64,000 nucleotides of DNA from Phaeocystidibacter luteus (lineage in GTDB: Bacteria; Bacteroidota; Bacteroidia; Flavobacteriales; Schleiferiaceae), in NCBI RefSeq assembly GCF_008933115.1, contig NZ_WBVO01000010.1, positions 62,001-126,000 of the forward strand, in the 5' to 3' direction. Made by a program: the position numbers and the translations under genes. This document shows positions 17,496 to 25,956 of the stretch, one piece after another (position 1 is the first letter of the stretch; each line of letters begins with the position of its first letter). The notes beneath the pieces were generated by a model. The model worked only from the letters and a program-made list of their open reading frames with translations. It was not told where the DNA came from and did no database searches.

Positions 17496-17954
17496 ATGAA
17501 ACTACACCTCAACCAAGGAATCAACAATCTGAGATTCGGAATGACTCGCACAAAAGTTGAAAGCATTCTTGGACAGCCAGACAAAATACTTATCGACCCA
17601 GATGATGAAAATGAGTTGATTTGGGAATACTCAGATCAAAAGCTAAGATTAACTTTTTATCAGAACGAAGCAGACAGACTCGGTTACATCCGATGTTCAA
17701 ATTCCAATTTGACCATAAAGGGCCTGCAGATTATAGACAAGAAAATCGTAGACGTTCAAAACCAGATTGACTCAGATCCTGATGCGTGGGAAATAGAAGA
17801 GTATCATTTCTTCAAAGTCTATTTCCTTGAACAGTATTGGCTGTCTTTGCAGGTCGAATACGAAAGGGTAACCGTCATTGAACATGGAGTTCCTTTTAAA
17901 AATGACGATGAATATGACTGGCCAGATGAAGACGATTTTAGCCTAGTGTCATAA
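17496..17954 (+). CDS. Hypothetical protein with BamE/SmpA-like N-terminal motif
   Basis: 152-aa protein whose first 50 residues (GINNLRFGMTRTKVESILGQ, then PD and a WEY strand) follow the pattern of small SmpA/BamE-like and immunity-like domains: a helix after FGMT, a Gly-x-Pro turn and a beta strand. The rest is acidic. No signal peptide, so it is probably cytoplasmic. It is last in the small three-gene run. Confidence 0.5.
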   Translation: MKLHLNQGINNLRFGMTRTKVESILGQPDKILIDPDDENELIWEYSDQKLRLTFYQNEADRLGYIRCSNSNLTIKGLQIIDKKIVDVQNQIDSDPDAWEIEEYHFFKVYFLEQYWLSLQVEYERVTVIEHGVPFKNDDEYDWPDEDDFSLVS

Positions 17955-18145
17955 TACATCTTGCACGAAATAGAATTGCATCCGACTTCAAGTATTGTCT
18001 TTTAGATCTCGTGAAATCGTAAGATCCATACCTCAATCACTATAGAATCTAAGTTTATTGAGCTTTCTAACCGGGAGGTTAAACTAAAGAATGCGAACCT
18101 TCCCACACCCTTTCCGTACCTTACCCCTACCAAATTTCAACCACC

Positions 18146-19195
18146 ATGAAAAAGCTAGCGGTACTTCTCGCATTCACATCACTCTTAGCCTGTAACCCAA
18201 CGGATAAGTCTCGTCAGAACGATACAGAAACTTCCAGCGAATTGGTGAGCGTCACCCCCGAGACTTTCATCCGTGCCGAAACAGATCGCGCTTTCGCCGA
18301 AATGATTAAAAATGCCGGCCAGACCAACGCTTTCTACCATTTCCGCCGACCTACTCCGCTCGACAAACAATCCGTGATTCGAATGAATAGAGACGTGTTG
18401 TACTCCGGTGGAGTTTTCGATGCGCGTGAAGGTCTGGAAATTACCTTTCCTGAAATGCCCGATGAGCGCTATGCCTCCATCTTCATTCTGGACAACGACC
18501 ACTACGTGCAGGAGTTGATTTACGAACCCGGACAATACACCATCCAAGGCAACACGGATTTCCTGTACATCATCATCCGACTGCAAGTCCTCAATGCTGG
18601 CGATACTCAGGAAATTGAAATGTTGAACAACCTTCAAGACCAATTTGTGGTCCATTCCATATCTAACCAAGAATTCCCTGAACTGACATGGAATCTGAAT
18701 TCCCTCGATTCACTTCGTGCGGTGTATAACGAGGAGGCCACTGCGTATTCCAGCTGGAAGGGAATGATGGGAAAACGCGGAGAAGTTGACGAAAGCACAC
18801 GTCACATTGCCGCGGCGGCGGCATGGGGACTATTACCCGAGGAGGCAGCGACCTACCTGAATTTCAAGCCTGAAAATCTCACGGGTCCAGGATGCTATTC
18901 CGCTACTTATACGGTACCCGAGCACAACGGCTTTTGGTCCATAACTGTCTATGGAAACGACGGCTACATCACATCCGAAAATTGCCTTCTTAACAACTCC
19001 AATGTTCAGCTGAACGATGACGGTACTTTTACGGTCTACTACGGTTCCGAGGAAGAATGTGGAGACGTGCCAAACAGGCTCGACGCACCTGAGGGATGGA
19101 ATTTCCTCTTCCGAGTTTACCTGCCTGGCGAAGAGGTACTTTCTGGCGAATACGAGCTGCCGGAGGTTCGGAAGACGGTTGCTTCTGTTGAATAA
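18146..19195 (+). CDS. DUF1254/DUF1214 domain lipoprotein
   Basis: 349-aa lipoprotein (lipobox LLAC, Cys 16). The N-terminal half matches DUF1254 (MNRDVLYSGGVFDAREGLEI, then a proline-rich strand), and the C-terminal half matches DUF1214 (NGFWSITVYGNDGYITSEN and ... YLPGEEVLSG). This pair of domains is widespread in secreted or lipid-anchored bacterial proteins of unknown activity. Confidence 0.8.
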   Translation: MKKLAVLLAFTSLLACNPTDKSRQNDTETSSELVSVTPETFIRAETDRAFAEMIKNAGQTNAFYHFRRPTPLDKQSVIRMNRDVLYSGGVFDAREGLEITFPEMPDERYASIFILDNDHYVQELIYEPGQYTIQGNTDFLYIIIRLQVLNAGDTQEIEMLNNLQDQFVVHSISNQEFPELTWNLNSLDSLRAVYNEEATAYSSWKGMMGKRGEVDESTRHIAAAAAWGLLPEEAATYLNFKPENLTGPGCYSATYTVPEHNGFWSITVYGNDGYITSENCLLNNSNVQLNDDGTFTVYYGSEEECGDVPNRLDAPEGWNFLFRVYLPGEEVLSGEYELPEVRKTVASVE

Positions 19196-19253
19196 GCTCT
19201 ATGAGATTACCCGCTATTCCCTCTTTCGTATCTTGAAGTACAAATAACACAAT

Positions 19254-20141
19254 ATGCCGCTCTTCAAGGACCCGAAACGCCTGCAGTACATTCTGATCGG
19301 ATTGCTGGCGTATATGAATTTCTATTCACTCCGATTTGCAATACTGGAGTTCGGAAATTTTTACGAGTATCAGATACTTCAATTTGACTTTGAAAATTTC
19401 GAGTCATTCGTCTCCTATTTAATCAATGCCTGGTTTGCTTTCTCGGTGCTTACTTCCTTGATTGTCATGGCAAGCAAAAGGAAGTTTTACTTGAGCAGGG
19501 CCTTAAAAGCCTACATGTTTTGGATTGTCATTCACCAGTTAATTGTTTGGGTGATTTCCACGATTGACCTCAGCACTACCTACTCTGCTGCACTCGAAGG
19601 CTACCAACAAGCTCAGGAATTTGGAGGTGAAATTTCCTATCCATTGTGGCAACTTGTTCTCTTTCTATTTAACAATTTGGTCAATGATGCAATCATGGTG
19701 CTTGGCCTCATCTATGGGTTTACTCAAGTAAAGGTTACTTCGGGACATCATTACACCAAAGTGGGACTAGGATCGCGGTTCTTGAACAGAGTTTTCGACC
19801 TAATTATCATCTTGTTCTTTGCCTATCGATACGATATGATAGAAACGCCGTGGCTCATCCTGCCCTTTCCTTTCTTCTATTACTTCACGCTTGAATACGT
19901 GTTTCGTCAGACCATTGGAAAACTTCACAACGACGCATATGTGCATCATGTGGAAGAGGGTTGGACACCAGCACAATCGAGAATACGCAATGCCCTTCAG
20001 AGAACGCTGTGCAGGTTCATTCCATTCGAGGCGTTTTCGTTTCTCTTCACATCCAACCATGTGGGCTGGCACGATAGATTTTCGAAGACGAGGGTTGTGG
20101 GACCGAGCAGAAAGGGAAATACTGAGATTATTGATATGTGA
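19254..20141 (+). CDS. RDD family membrane protein
   Basis: 295-aa membrane protein with three to four N-terminal helices (about 10-30, 55-75, 86-105 and 127-150). A C-terminal RDD-like domain starts at SRFLNRVFDLIIILFF and contains FRQTIGKLHN, RTLCRFIPFEAFSFLF and VGWHDRFSKTRVV, the three conserved blocks of the family. Function unknown; RDD proteins are proposed transporters. Confidence 0.78.
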   Translation: MPLFKDPKRLQYILIGLLAYMNFYSLRFAILEFGNFYEYQILQFDFENFESFVSYLINAWFAFSVLTSLIVMASKRKFYLSRALKAYMFWIVIHQLIVWVISTIDLSTTYSAALEGYQQAQEFGGEISYPLWQLVLFLFNNLVNDAIMVLGLIYGFTQVKVTSGHHYTKVGLGSRFLNRVFDLIIILFFAYRYDMIETPWLILPFPFFYYFTLEYVFRQTIGKLHNDAYVHHVEEGWTPAQSRIRNALQRTLCRFIPFEAFSFLFTSNHVGWHDRFSKTRVVGPSRKGNTEIIDM

Positions 20142-20256
20142 GAGATGTGCTCATTAACCTCCCCTTCTTTAGTTCGAAAGAGAGAGGCTTCAAGACATTC
20201 GGATTTCAAAACGAAATGTACCTTTAGCTGACAACGAAAAACTCGCTCTCTGTATC

Positions 20257-20418
20257 ATGAAAACAAACTTTCAAGGTCTAACCGTCAACGAAAGACTCCA
20301 CGCTGTTGGCTTGATGGAAGAGTTCGACCAAGTGAAGAATTCGGATAAGATCAGGGCGGCGGAGATTCTAAGGCAGATTGAAGTTGATGAGGCGTCAATC
20401 GAACAGATTCTCTCATGA
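20257..20418 (+). CDS. Small conserved-type protein (53 aa) coupled to DUF2071 gene
   Basis: A 53-aa ORF with N-terminus MKTNFQGLTVNERLHAVGLM followed by an EEFDQV helix and ending EASIEQILS. It looks like a real protein: all-helical, balanced composition, and like small Bacteroidota proteins that carry NERL...G....FD.A...D. Its TGA overlaps the ATG of the next gene (ATGA), indicating translational coupling. Function unknown. Confidence 0.6.
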   Translation: MKTNFQGLTVNERLHAVGLMEEFDQVKNSDKIRAAEILRQIEVDEASIEQILS

Positions 20419-21149
20419 AAATTCGACAGATTCTTACTTACACCGCTCATCGGCCGTGGGAATTGCCAAAAGGAGATTGGAAATTCTATCAGGAATGGAA
20501 CGATGCGATATTTCTGCATTACAAAGTAGACAAGGCGGAACTCAGGAAGCATGTCCCTGAAGAGCTCGAAATTGATTTAATCAACGGTGATGCTTGGGTT
20601 TCTGTAGTCCCCTTTACGATGGAAAAACTACGTCCTCGCAACTTGCCCTATTTCCCTCCTATATCTGATTTCCACGAAATCAATATTCGAACATATGTAA
20701 GATCTGGACACAAATCGGGTGTCTATTTTTTGAGTATTGAAGGCGGAAATAGAATTTCGTGTAAGCTTGCCAAAAAAATATCTGAACTTCCGTACAGGTT
20801 CACCAGTATAACTCGAACAGACGGCAAATACGAGTCCTATAATGAAGTCTATGGCGACTCGTTAAAACTTCAATTTGAAGTCAATAAAAGTCATGTCCCT
20901 AAATCTGATTTCGACAACTGGCTCACCGAGAGGTATGCACTTTTCCAAGACTCAGGTGAATCTATCAATGCGTTTGACATCCATCATTTAGCCTGGAAAA
21001 TTCAGGATATCAAAATGATTAGATTAGAAATTAACTACCCTCGTTTCAATAACTTGATTCATAATAAGCCCGATGTCGTTCAATACTCGAAAGGTGTGCA
21101 GGTGATTGCTTGGGAGAAGATGAAGTCCACACGAAAAACACTTGAATGA
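20415..21149 (+). CDS. DUF2071 (YqjF-like) family protein
   Basis: 244-aa soluble protein of the DUF2071/COG3361 type. Family blocks are RPWELPKGDWKFYQEWNDAIF, VPEELEIDLINGDAWVSVVP, FHEINIRTYV, SGVYFLSIEG and LTERYALFQ. Members are of unknown biochemical role. It overlaps both neighbours by 4 bp, so 20257-21664 is one coupled unit. Confidence 0.85.
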   Translation: MKIRQILTYTAHRPWELPKGDWKFYQEWNDAIFLHYKVDKAELRKHVPEELEIDLINGDAWVSVVPFTMEKLRPRNLPYFPPISDFHEINIRTYVRSGHKSGVYFLSIEGGNRISCKLAKKISELPYRFTSITRTDGKYESYNEVYGDSLKLQFEVNKSHVPKSDFDNWLTERYALFQDSGESINAFDIHHLAWKIQDIKMIRLEINYPRFNNLIHNKPDVVQYSKGVQVIAWEKMKSTRKTLE

Positions 21150-21664
21150 AGTACGTCTACTCCCTCATTATTGCTACGTCTCTCTTCAGCTGCACGACAA
21201 AGTCCACACGGCCCACAGAGCCGACAACTCCGACCATGCTTGGGTATGACAACCTTCAAAAAACTATCATCATAAGATCTGACGAACCGATAGATCTTGC
21301 CACTTGTATTGAAGAGCACTCATATCCTCCACATTTGAATCAGGACATCTATTGGAATTTACCAGACACTTCTGATTGGGGATATAATGCGAAGAGCACC
21401 ATTGCGATTAAACATTCGTTTGATTCAATTGGAAGATTAGGAGAGTACTACTACAGGGGAAGTTTAATTTCTGGTGAGTATCCTCTATCCTATAAAATAG
21501 AATATGCAACGCAAGGATCTGATGTTATCGTGAGATTCGAAGATATCTTTAATCGAGAAGAGTATCTAGTCGATTATTTCAAAGATGGAGGTGTGAAGCA
21601 AATTCAAAAACGGGACTCTACCGGGCGGGTAGTTGAAGTTCTTGCGGTTCAACCTATCAACTGA
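21146..21664 (+). CDS. Hypothetical lipoprotein
   Basis: 172-aa protein with a lipobox (SLFSC, Cys about 16) followed by a Thr/Pro-rich linker. The mature part has alternating strands such as IAIKHSFDSIGRLGEYYY and repeats of DG/DSTGR turns. No family recognised. Coupled to the DUF2071 gene by a 4-bp overlap. Confidence 0.55.
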   Translation: MKYVYSLIIATSLFSCTTKSTRPTEPTTPTMLGYDNLQKTIIIRSDEPIDLATCIEEHSYPPHLNQDIYWNLPDTSDWGYNAKSTIAIKHSFDSIGRLGEYYYRGSLISGEYPLSYKIEYATQGSDVIVRFEDIFNREEYLVDYFKDGGVKQIQKRDSTGRVVEVLAVQPIN

Positions 21665-21997
21665 TTGAAGGCTAACGTGAAAGTCCGCACCGAAACCATT
21701 TCCGAAATCAAGCTCAACTCAAACAACGAGCTGCACCTCGTACTGGAGAGTGGTGGCCGACCTGATTATCAGTACATCTATCGTACTGCCACTGGTATAT
21801 CCTGGCTAAGCGATTCTACCTCTTTCAAAGTTGGGCCACTACGAGATTGGAGCGTAGAAGAAGCGTACCGACATATTGTTAATTCGGTTGCCCAAACCAT
21901 GAATCTCCAACTTTCCTTTTCCAGTGAAACCGCTTGGCATAATATCCCTGAAGAAGAACAAAGAGCAATTGAGCGGAAAAATTCGAATCAATCATGA
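21665..21997 (+). CDS. Small hypothetical protein
   Basis: 110-aa protein; the start is TTG at 21665 or GTG at 21677 (no in-frame ATG). It has an alpha/beta pattern with VKVRTETISEIKLNSNNELH and a YQYIYR strand. Not recognised. It follows the previous stop directly and overlaps the next gene by 4 bp. Confidence 0.5.
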   Translation: MKANVKVRTETISEIKLNSNNELHLVLESGGRPDYQYIYRTATGISWLSDSTSFKVGPLRDWSVEEAYRHIVNSVAQTMNLQLSFSSETAWHNIPEEEQRAIERKNSNQS

Positions 21998-22323
21998 AAA
22001 CCACTCCCCACTTCATCGCTCAACTCTCCTATCTCCCCACCGGAGATGGCGGTCGACAAACACCCGCCCGATCTGGCTATCGACCACATATAGAGTTCGA
22101 TCACATTCCTGGAAAGCGAACTACTGGAATGCAACGTTTTATCGGACAAGAGTGGGTTGAACCTGGTCAAACTGTAGAAGCAGAAATCACCGTAGTATCT
22201 CCCAAATTCTTCTCTGGGAAAATACAGGTTGGAGATACGTTTACTTTTGATGAGGGGCCTCGTGTGGTCGGAACGGGGGTAGTGAAGGAAGTGGTGGATG
22301 AACGGTTGATGAAGAAAAACTAA
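21994..22323 (+). CDS. Stand-alone EF-Tu domain III-like protein
   Basis: 109-aa protein made only of a domain like the C-terminal beta-barrel (domain III) of elongation factor Tu: FIAQLSYLPTGDGGRQTP, SGYRPHIEF, a strand with IGQEWVEPGQTVEAEI and FTFDEGPRVVGTGVV. It lacks the GTPase domain. Such solitary EF-Tu-like proteins occur in Bacteroidota and their function is not established. The start overlaps the preceding stop by 4 bp. Confidence 0.8.
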   Translation: MKTTPHFIAQLSYLPTGDGGRQTPARSGYRPHIEFDHIPGKRTTGMQRFIGQEWVEPGQTVEAEITVVSPKFFSGKIQVGDTFTFDEGPRVVGTGVVKEVVDERLMKKN

Positions 22324-22516
22324 ATCTATCTCATTTAATTATGGCTGTGCCTGTATTCACCTCGATAGAATATGGGTATATCAGACGCTAGGGTCCATCG
22401 AATGGAATTTAGTAGTACAGGTCTGGTTCGACAAAGATGGCCTACCCAATAAGGTCTGGCATTCATATCGAGGTGAAGAGAAAACGTATATGGTAGAAGT
22501 AGAACGCTGGGATTGA
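22313..22516 (+). pseudogene. Truncated gene remnant
   Basis: An open frame without a plausible start runs to a stop at 22516 and encodes a protein-like C-terminus (GSIEWNLVVQVWFDKDGLPN, then KVWHSYRGEEKTYMVEVERW). It overlaps the end of the EF-Tu-like gene in another frame. It is probably the 3' end of a lost gene, similar in style to the small orphan proteins nearby. Confidence 0.35.
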
Positions 22517-22615
22517 TATGATACACCCAAAAAGTCCAACCCAAACGTAATTCTGTATACGTTAACCGGGTTGAATCAATCCGACCTTTGTTTCATTCAT
22601 TAAAGACCCAAAACA

Positions 22616-23563
22616 ATGAGTGCAAACAAGTTTGGAAAAGAAGGATGGACTCCCAATCGCATAAAAGACCTCAGCGGCAAGACATTCGTCATTACTGGAA
22701 CCACCAGCGGAACAGGCTTTGAGGCAGCCCGTATCCTTCTCTCAAAAGGAGCGAGAGTAGGAATGCTCAATCGCAATCCTCAAAAAGCGAAAGAGATTAC
22801 CCAAATCCTGCAGCAAGAGAATAGCAAGGCAGATATCATCAACATCCAAATTGATCTCGGAGTACAGGCTTCCGTCAAGCAGGCCGCTGCCGAAGTGCTA
22901 CAATCTATAGATCGAATTGACGCCTTAATGTGCAACGGAGCTATTGCTCAAGTTCCCACCCGAAAACTCACCAAAGAAGGATGGGAAAGTCAAATGGGCG
23001 TAAACTACTTCGGACATTTCACTTTGCAAGCTCTACTCTATCCTCTCATCGAGAAATCTCAGGGTCGAATCGTGACAGTCGGAAGTTTAGGATACGATAT
23101 GGGACTCAAAACCATCAAGTTTGATGACCTAAATTGGAATGAAGGCTATACGCCGAACAACGCGTACAGTCAGAGCAAGCTTGCTCAAATCATGTCGGCA
23201 TACGAACTTCAGCGCCGTCTCGCCCTCGCAGGAAAAACCGCGGTAAAAGTCTATGCATGCCACCCTGGATCTTCGCGAACCTCACTCATCAAAACAAGCG
23301 GAAGCTTGCTTATGCGAATCACTTTTGGATTGATGAAGCTGTCACCTCTAACCCAACCTGCAGAGAAGGGCGCGTATCCAGAATTGATGTGTGCAACCGA
23401 AGAAGACCTTGACCAAACAGCATTCTATGGACCTACAGGTAGAAGTAACTGGGTTGGTCCGGTCGGAGCTCACCACATAGAATCGCATGCTAAAGATGAG
23501 GCCGTGGCTCAAAGGCTATGGGATCTCTCCGTAGCTGAAACTGGTGTTACTTGGAATATATAA
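22616..23563 (+). CDS. Short-chain dehydrogenase/reductase
   Basis: 315-aa NAD(P)-dependent oxidoreductase of the SDR superfamily. A Rossmann fold starts at residue 22 with the cofactor motif TGTTSGTG (a T replaces the usual central G residue pattern). NG-A is at about 108-110, and the catalytic Tyr/Lys lie in NAYSQSKLAQ (about 181-190). Its length and C-terminus resemble retinol-dehydrogenase-like SDRs. The substrate is unknown. It lies 24 bp before a membrane protein and an AraC regulator, probably one operon. Confidence 0.88.
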   Translation: MSANKFGKEGWTPNRIKDLSGKTFVITGTTSGTGFEAARILLSKGARVGMLNRNPQKAKEITQILQQENSKADIINIQIDLGVQASVKQAAAEVLQSIDRIDALMCNGAIAQVPTRKLTKEGWESQMGVNYFGHFTLQALLYPLIEKSQGRIVTVGSLGYDMGLKTIKFDDLNWNEGYTPNNAYSQSKLAQIMSAYELQRRLALAGKTAVKVYACHPGSSRTSLIKTSGSLLMRITFGLMKLSPLTQPAEKGAYPELMCATEEDLDQTAFYGPTGRSNWVGPVGAHHIESHAKDEAVAQRLWDLSVAETGVTWNI

Positions 23564-23587
23564 TTTGAAAATTCAAATCGGCTAGAC

Positions 23588-24094
23588 ATGGACATTCTAA
23601 AAGTTGCGACAGATTGGGCAAAAGATGAACTCGTTTCAACCTCGTTCTTTGTTTTGGTTGGACTTGCATTCGTACTGATGAGCATTGGATTCTGGCAGTT
23701 TGGTAAAACTGATTTAGCGCGTGCATACATCATTCCTATGTTGGTAGCAGGATCCTTCCTGATGACGGTCGGAATTGGGCTCTTCTACACCAATAAAACC
23801 CGGATTGCTCAGTTTGAGATGGCCTATGCAGACAGTTCCCCCTCGTTCATCTCCGCAGAAATCGAAAGGACTGAGAGTACATTGAAGGAATACAAAACCA
23901 TTGTGTTTAGGGCGATACCCATCATTATTATTGCGAGTGGAATTGTGCTTTACTTCTTCAATGCCCCACTCATCCGGGCAAGTATGATAACTACCATTGC
24001 CATGCTTTCTGTGATTCTTCTTATTGATGGTTTGGCTCACGCCAGAATCGATGCATATCACAAACACCTCATTCAGGCTCATAGTCAGCTTTAA
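23588..24094 (+). CDS. Membrane protein between SDR and AraC regulator
   Basis: 168-aa integral membrane protein with four hydrophobic segments (about 17-35, 46-66, 104-122 and 128-148) and a polar loop between the second and third. No family recognised. It is 3 bp before the AraC gene, so co-transcribed with it. Confidence 0.65.
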   Translation: MDILKVATDWAKDELVSTSFFVLVGLAFVLMSIGFWQFGKTDLARAYIIPMLVAGSFLMTVGIGLFYTNKTRIAQFEMAYADSSPSFISAEIERTESTLKEYKTIVFRAIPIIIIASGIVLYFFNAPLIRASMITTIAMLSVILLIDGLAHARIDAYHKHLIQAHSQL

Positions 24095-24097
24095 ACC

Positions 24098-25009
24098 ATG
24101 CAGCACTTCAGTACACTATCATCATATCTGGAGTACTTGGAACTTCCAGGTCCTGAACACCCAATGCTCAGTGTTTTTACAGCCACAAGCGATGGTTTTT
24201 TGCCTTGCCCGAAGGAAAGCTCACCGCCCATTACAAACGACTGCTACACAATCAGCTTTAAGAAGATTGTGAAGGGGAATTTGAACTACGGACGGACCAA
24301 GTACGATTTCACCAATGGGGCTCTCTTTTTTATCGGCCCTAGACAGGTTTTACAATGGGATGATGCGGTCGTATTCGAGCAGATGGGGTTCTCCATCAAC
24401 TTTCACGAAGACTTCTTAAAAGGAACGGATCTCGCACATCAGATCAGGAAATATGGATTTTTTTCCTACTCTACCAACGAAGCGCTTCACCTGTCGCCCA
24501 AGGAGGAACGTCAGATGGAATTAATCGTAGAGAACATTCATTTAGAATATCAGAATAACCACGACTCTTTCAGCAAGGAAATCATCATTTCACATCTCTC
24601 CACCCTGTTGAAGTATGCAGAACGATTTTACGAGCGCCAATTCATGAATAGAGCAGAGCTTTCAAGCACGCTCCTAGAACAGTTTCACCAATTACTGATC
24701 GATTACTTTGAGTCTGGACGGCTCGAAAAAGAAGGTATACCTAGTATTCAAGATATAGCAAGCAATTTGAACGTGTCACAGAGATATCTCAGCGATTCCT
24801 TAAAAAGAGAAACTGGCAAAACCACGATTGAGCATCTGCATAGTTACCTCATAGATGAAGCGAAGAATATGCTACTCTCTCCCACAAAAACCGTTGCAGA
24901 GGTGGCCTATGAGCTGGGCTTTGAAAACCCACCGTACTTTTCCAGATTATTCAAGAAGAAAGAAGGTGTGAGTCCAACAGAATATCGGGATAGGTATAGG
25001 ATGAATTAA
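24098..25009 (+). CDS. AraC family transcriptional regulator
   Basis: 303-aa regulator with an N-terminal sensing domain of about 200 residues and two C-terminal helix-turn-helix motifs. The first is around IPSIQDIASNLNVSQRYLSD and the second around KTVAEVAYELGFENPPYFSR, followed by the typical FKKKEGVSPTEYR. It probably controls the upstream SDR/membrane protein genes with which it is transcribed; this is inferred from position. Confidence 0.9.
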   Translation: MQHFSTLSSYLEYLELPGPEHPMLSVFTATSDGFLPCPKESSPPITNDCYTISFKKIVKGNLNYGRTKYDFTNGALFFIGPRQVLQWDDAVVFEQMGFSINFHEDFLKGTDLAHQIRKYGFFSYSTNEALHLSPKEERQMELIVENIHLEYQNNHDSFSKEIIISHLSTLLKYAERFYERQFMNRAELSSTLLEQFHQLLIDYFESGRLEKEGIPSIQDIASNLNVSQRYLSDSLKRETGKTTIEHLHSYLIDEAKNMLLSPTKTVAEVAYELGFENPPYFSRLFKKKEGVSPTEYRDRYRMN

Positions 25010-25144
25010 GGGCCAGACGTTAAGGACAAGGATCTTCACGGTTTTAGTATCTTCATGGTGCTCGAAACCCTAAGGGCAATACGCTCATTCTCGTTTTACT
25101 TCCTTGAAAGGATTGTTGGGTTACTTCAATTAATCCCCACTCTT

Positions 25145-25810
25145 ATGAAACCTCTCTTCGTCATCCTTCTTCTCTTCACCAGCCTTTCCTCTCGCGCTGA
25201 GTATGTGGCCGTTCCTCTTTACCAAATGATACTTACCGCCGACGAAATCGTCTACGGCGAAATTATTGCCCTCGATTCTACGAGCTACCAATTCAAGATA
25301 GAAGGTGAAACTGTTGAAGATCGTGAGGTTATTACCGTAAGGCGATTTGAAGATTGGGCCTGCGCATCTCGCTGGACGAAATACGCCGTTGGTCAAAAGT
25401 TGTTGCTTTTCCTAGTTGAACATGATGGTGCTTACGTCACGATGAGCGCCGGTAACGAGGGTGAACTGCCCATTTTAGGTGACCATATTTATCTTCATCG
25501 CTTTAGCTCACCTATACTTCCTCGAATTCCCGATTCAGATGAGGGAGATGAGGATGAAGAAAGAGCTCTATCCATGAAAAGATACCCACTGTACGGCGGA
25601 AGGTTTCTAGGATACCAAGTAAGTCTCGAGCAGTTCTTAAAGACAATCGAAACGCTCAAAAATTGCGTCGAAGTAAAAACCATTGGGAATTATCACAGGA
25701 TTACAGATGCTTCCTTTACATGCAGCAACGAAGAACTACAAGTGCTTTGTGAAGACGATCTAGTGCTAGAGACGATGGTGATTGAGTTGAAGGAGCGATA
25801 CGCAGATTAA
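25145..25810 (+). CDS. Secreted hypothetical protein
   Basis: Start chosen at 25145 because it gives a clean signal peptide (MKPLFVILLLFTSLSSRAEY); an ATG 90 bp upstream adds a non-secretory segment. The mature protein, about 200 residues, has a beta-rich first half (ILTADEIVYGEIIALD ... VGQKLLLFLV) like small binding or protease-regulator domains of Bacteroidota, and an acidic linker (DSDEGDEDEE). No family assigned. Confidence 0.6.
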   Translation: MKPLFVILLLFTSLSSRAEYVAVPLYQMILTADEIVYGEIIALDSTSYQFKIEGETVEDREVITVRRFEDWACASRWTKYAVGQKLLLFLVEHDGAYVTMSAGNEGELPILGDHIYLHRFSSPILPRIPDSDEGDEDEERALSMKRYPLYGGRFLGYQVSLEQFLKTIETLKNCVEVKTIGNYHRITDASFTCSNEELQVLCEDDLVLETMVIELKERYAD

Positions 25811-25956
25811 CTCCAAACGTGTGTAGTATCTGAAGTGTTACCTTTTGCCTTCGACCAATGAGGAACAAGGCACGCATTTTGGCAAATTAGAAGTATCTTC
25901 TAGGTTCCAAATTGGTTCTCTGAACGTAATCCAGAATAGCCAACTGAACCCACGCC

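Noticed and set aside
18185-18670. 161-aa minus-strand ORF
   Set aside because: Antisense to the well-supported DUF1254 lipoprotein gene; it is a shadow frame.
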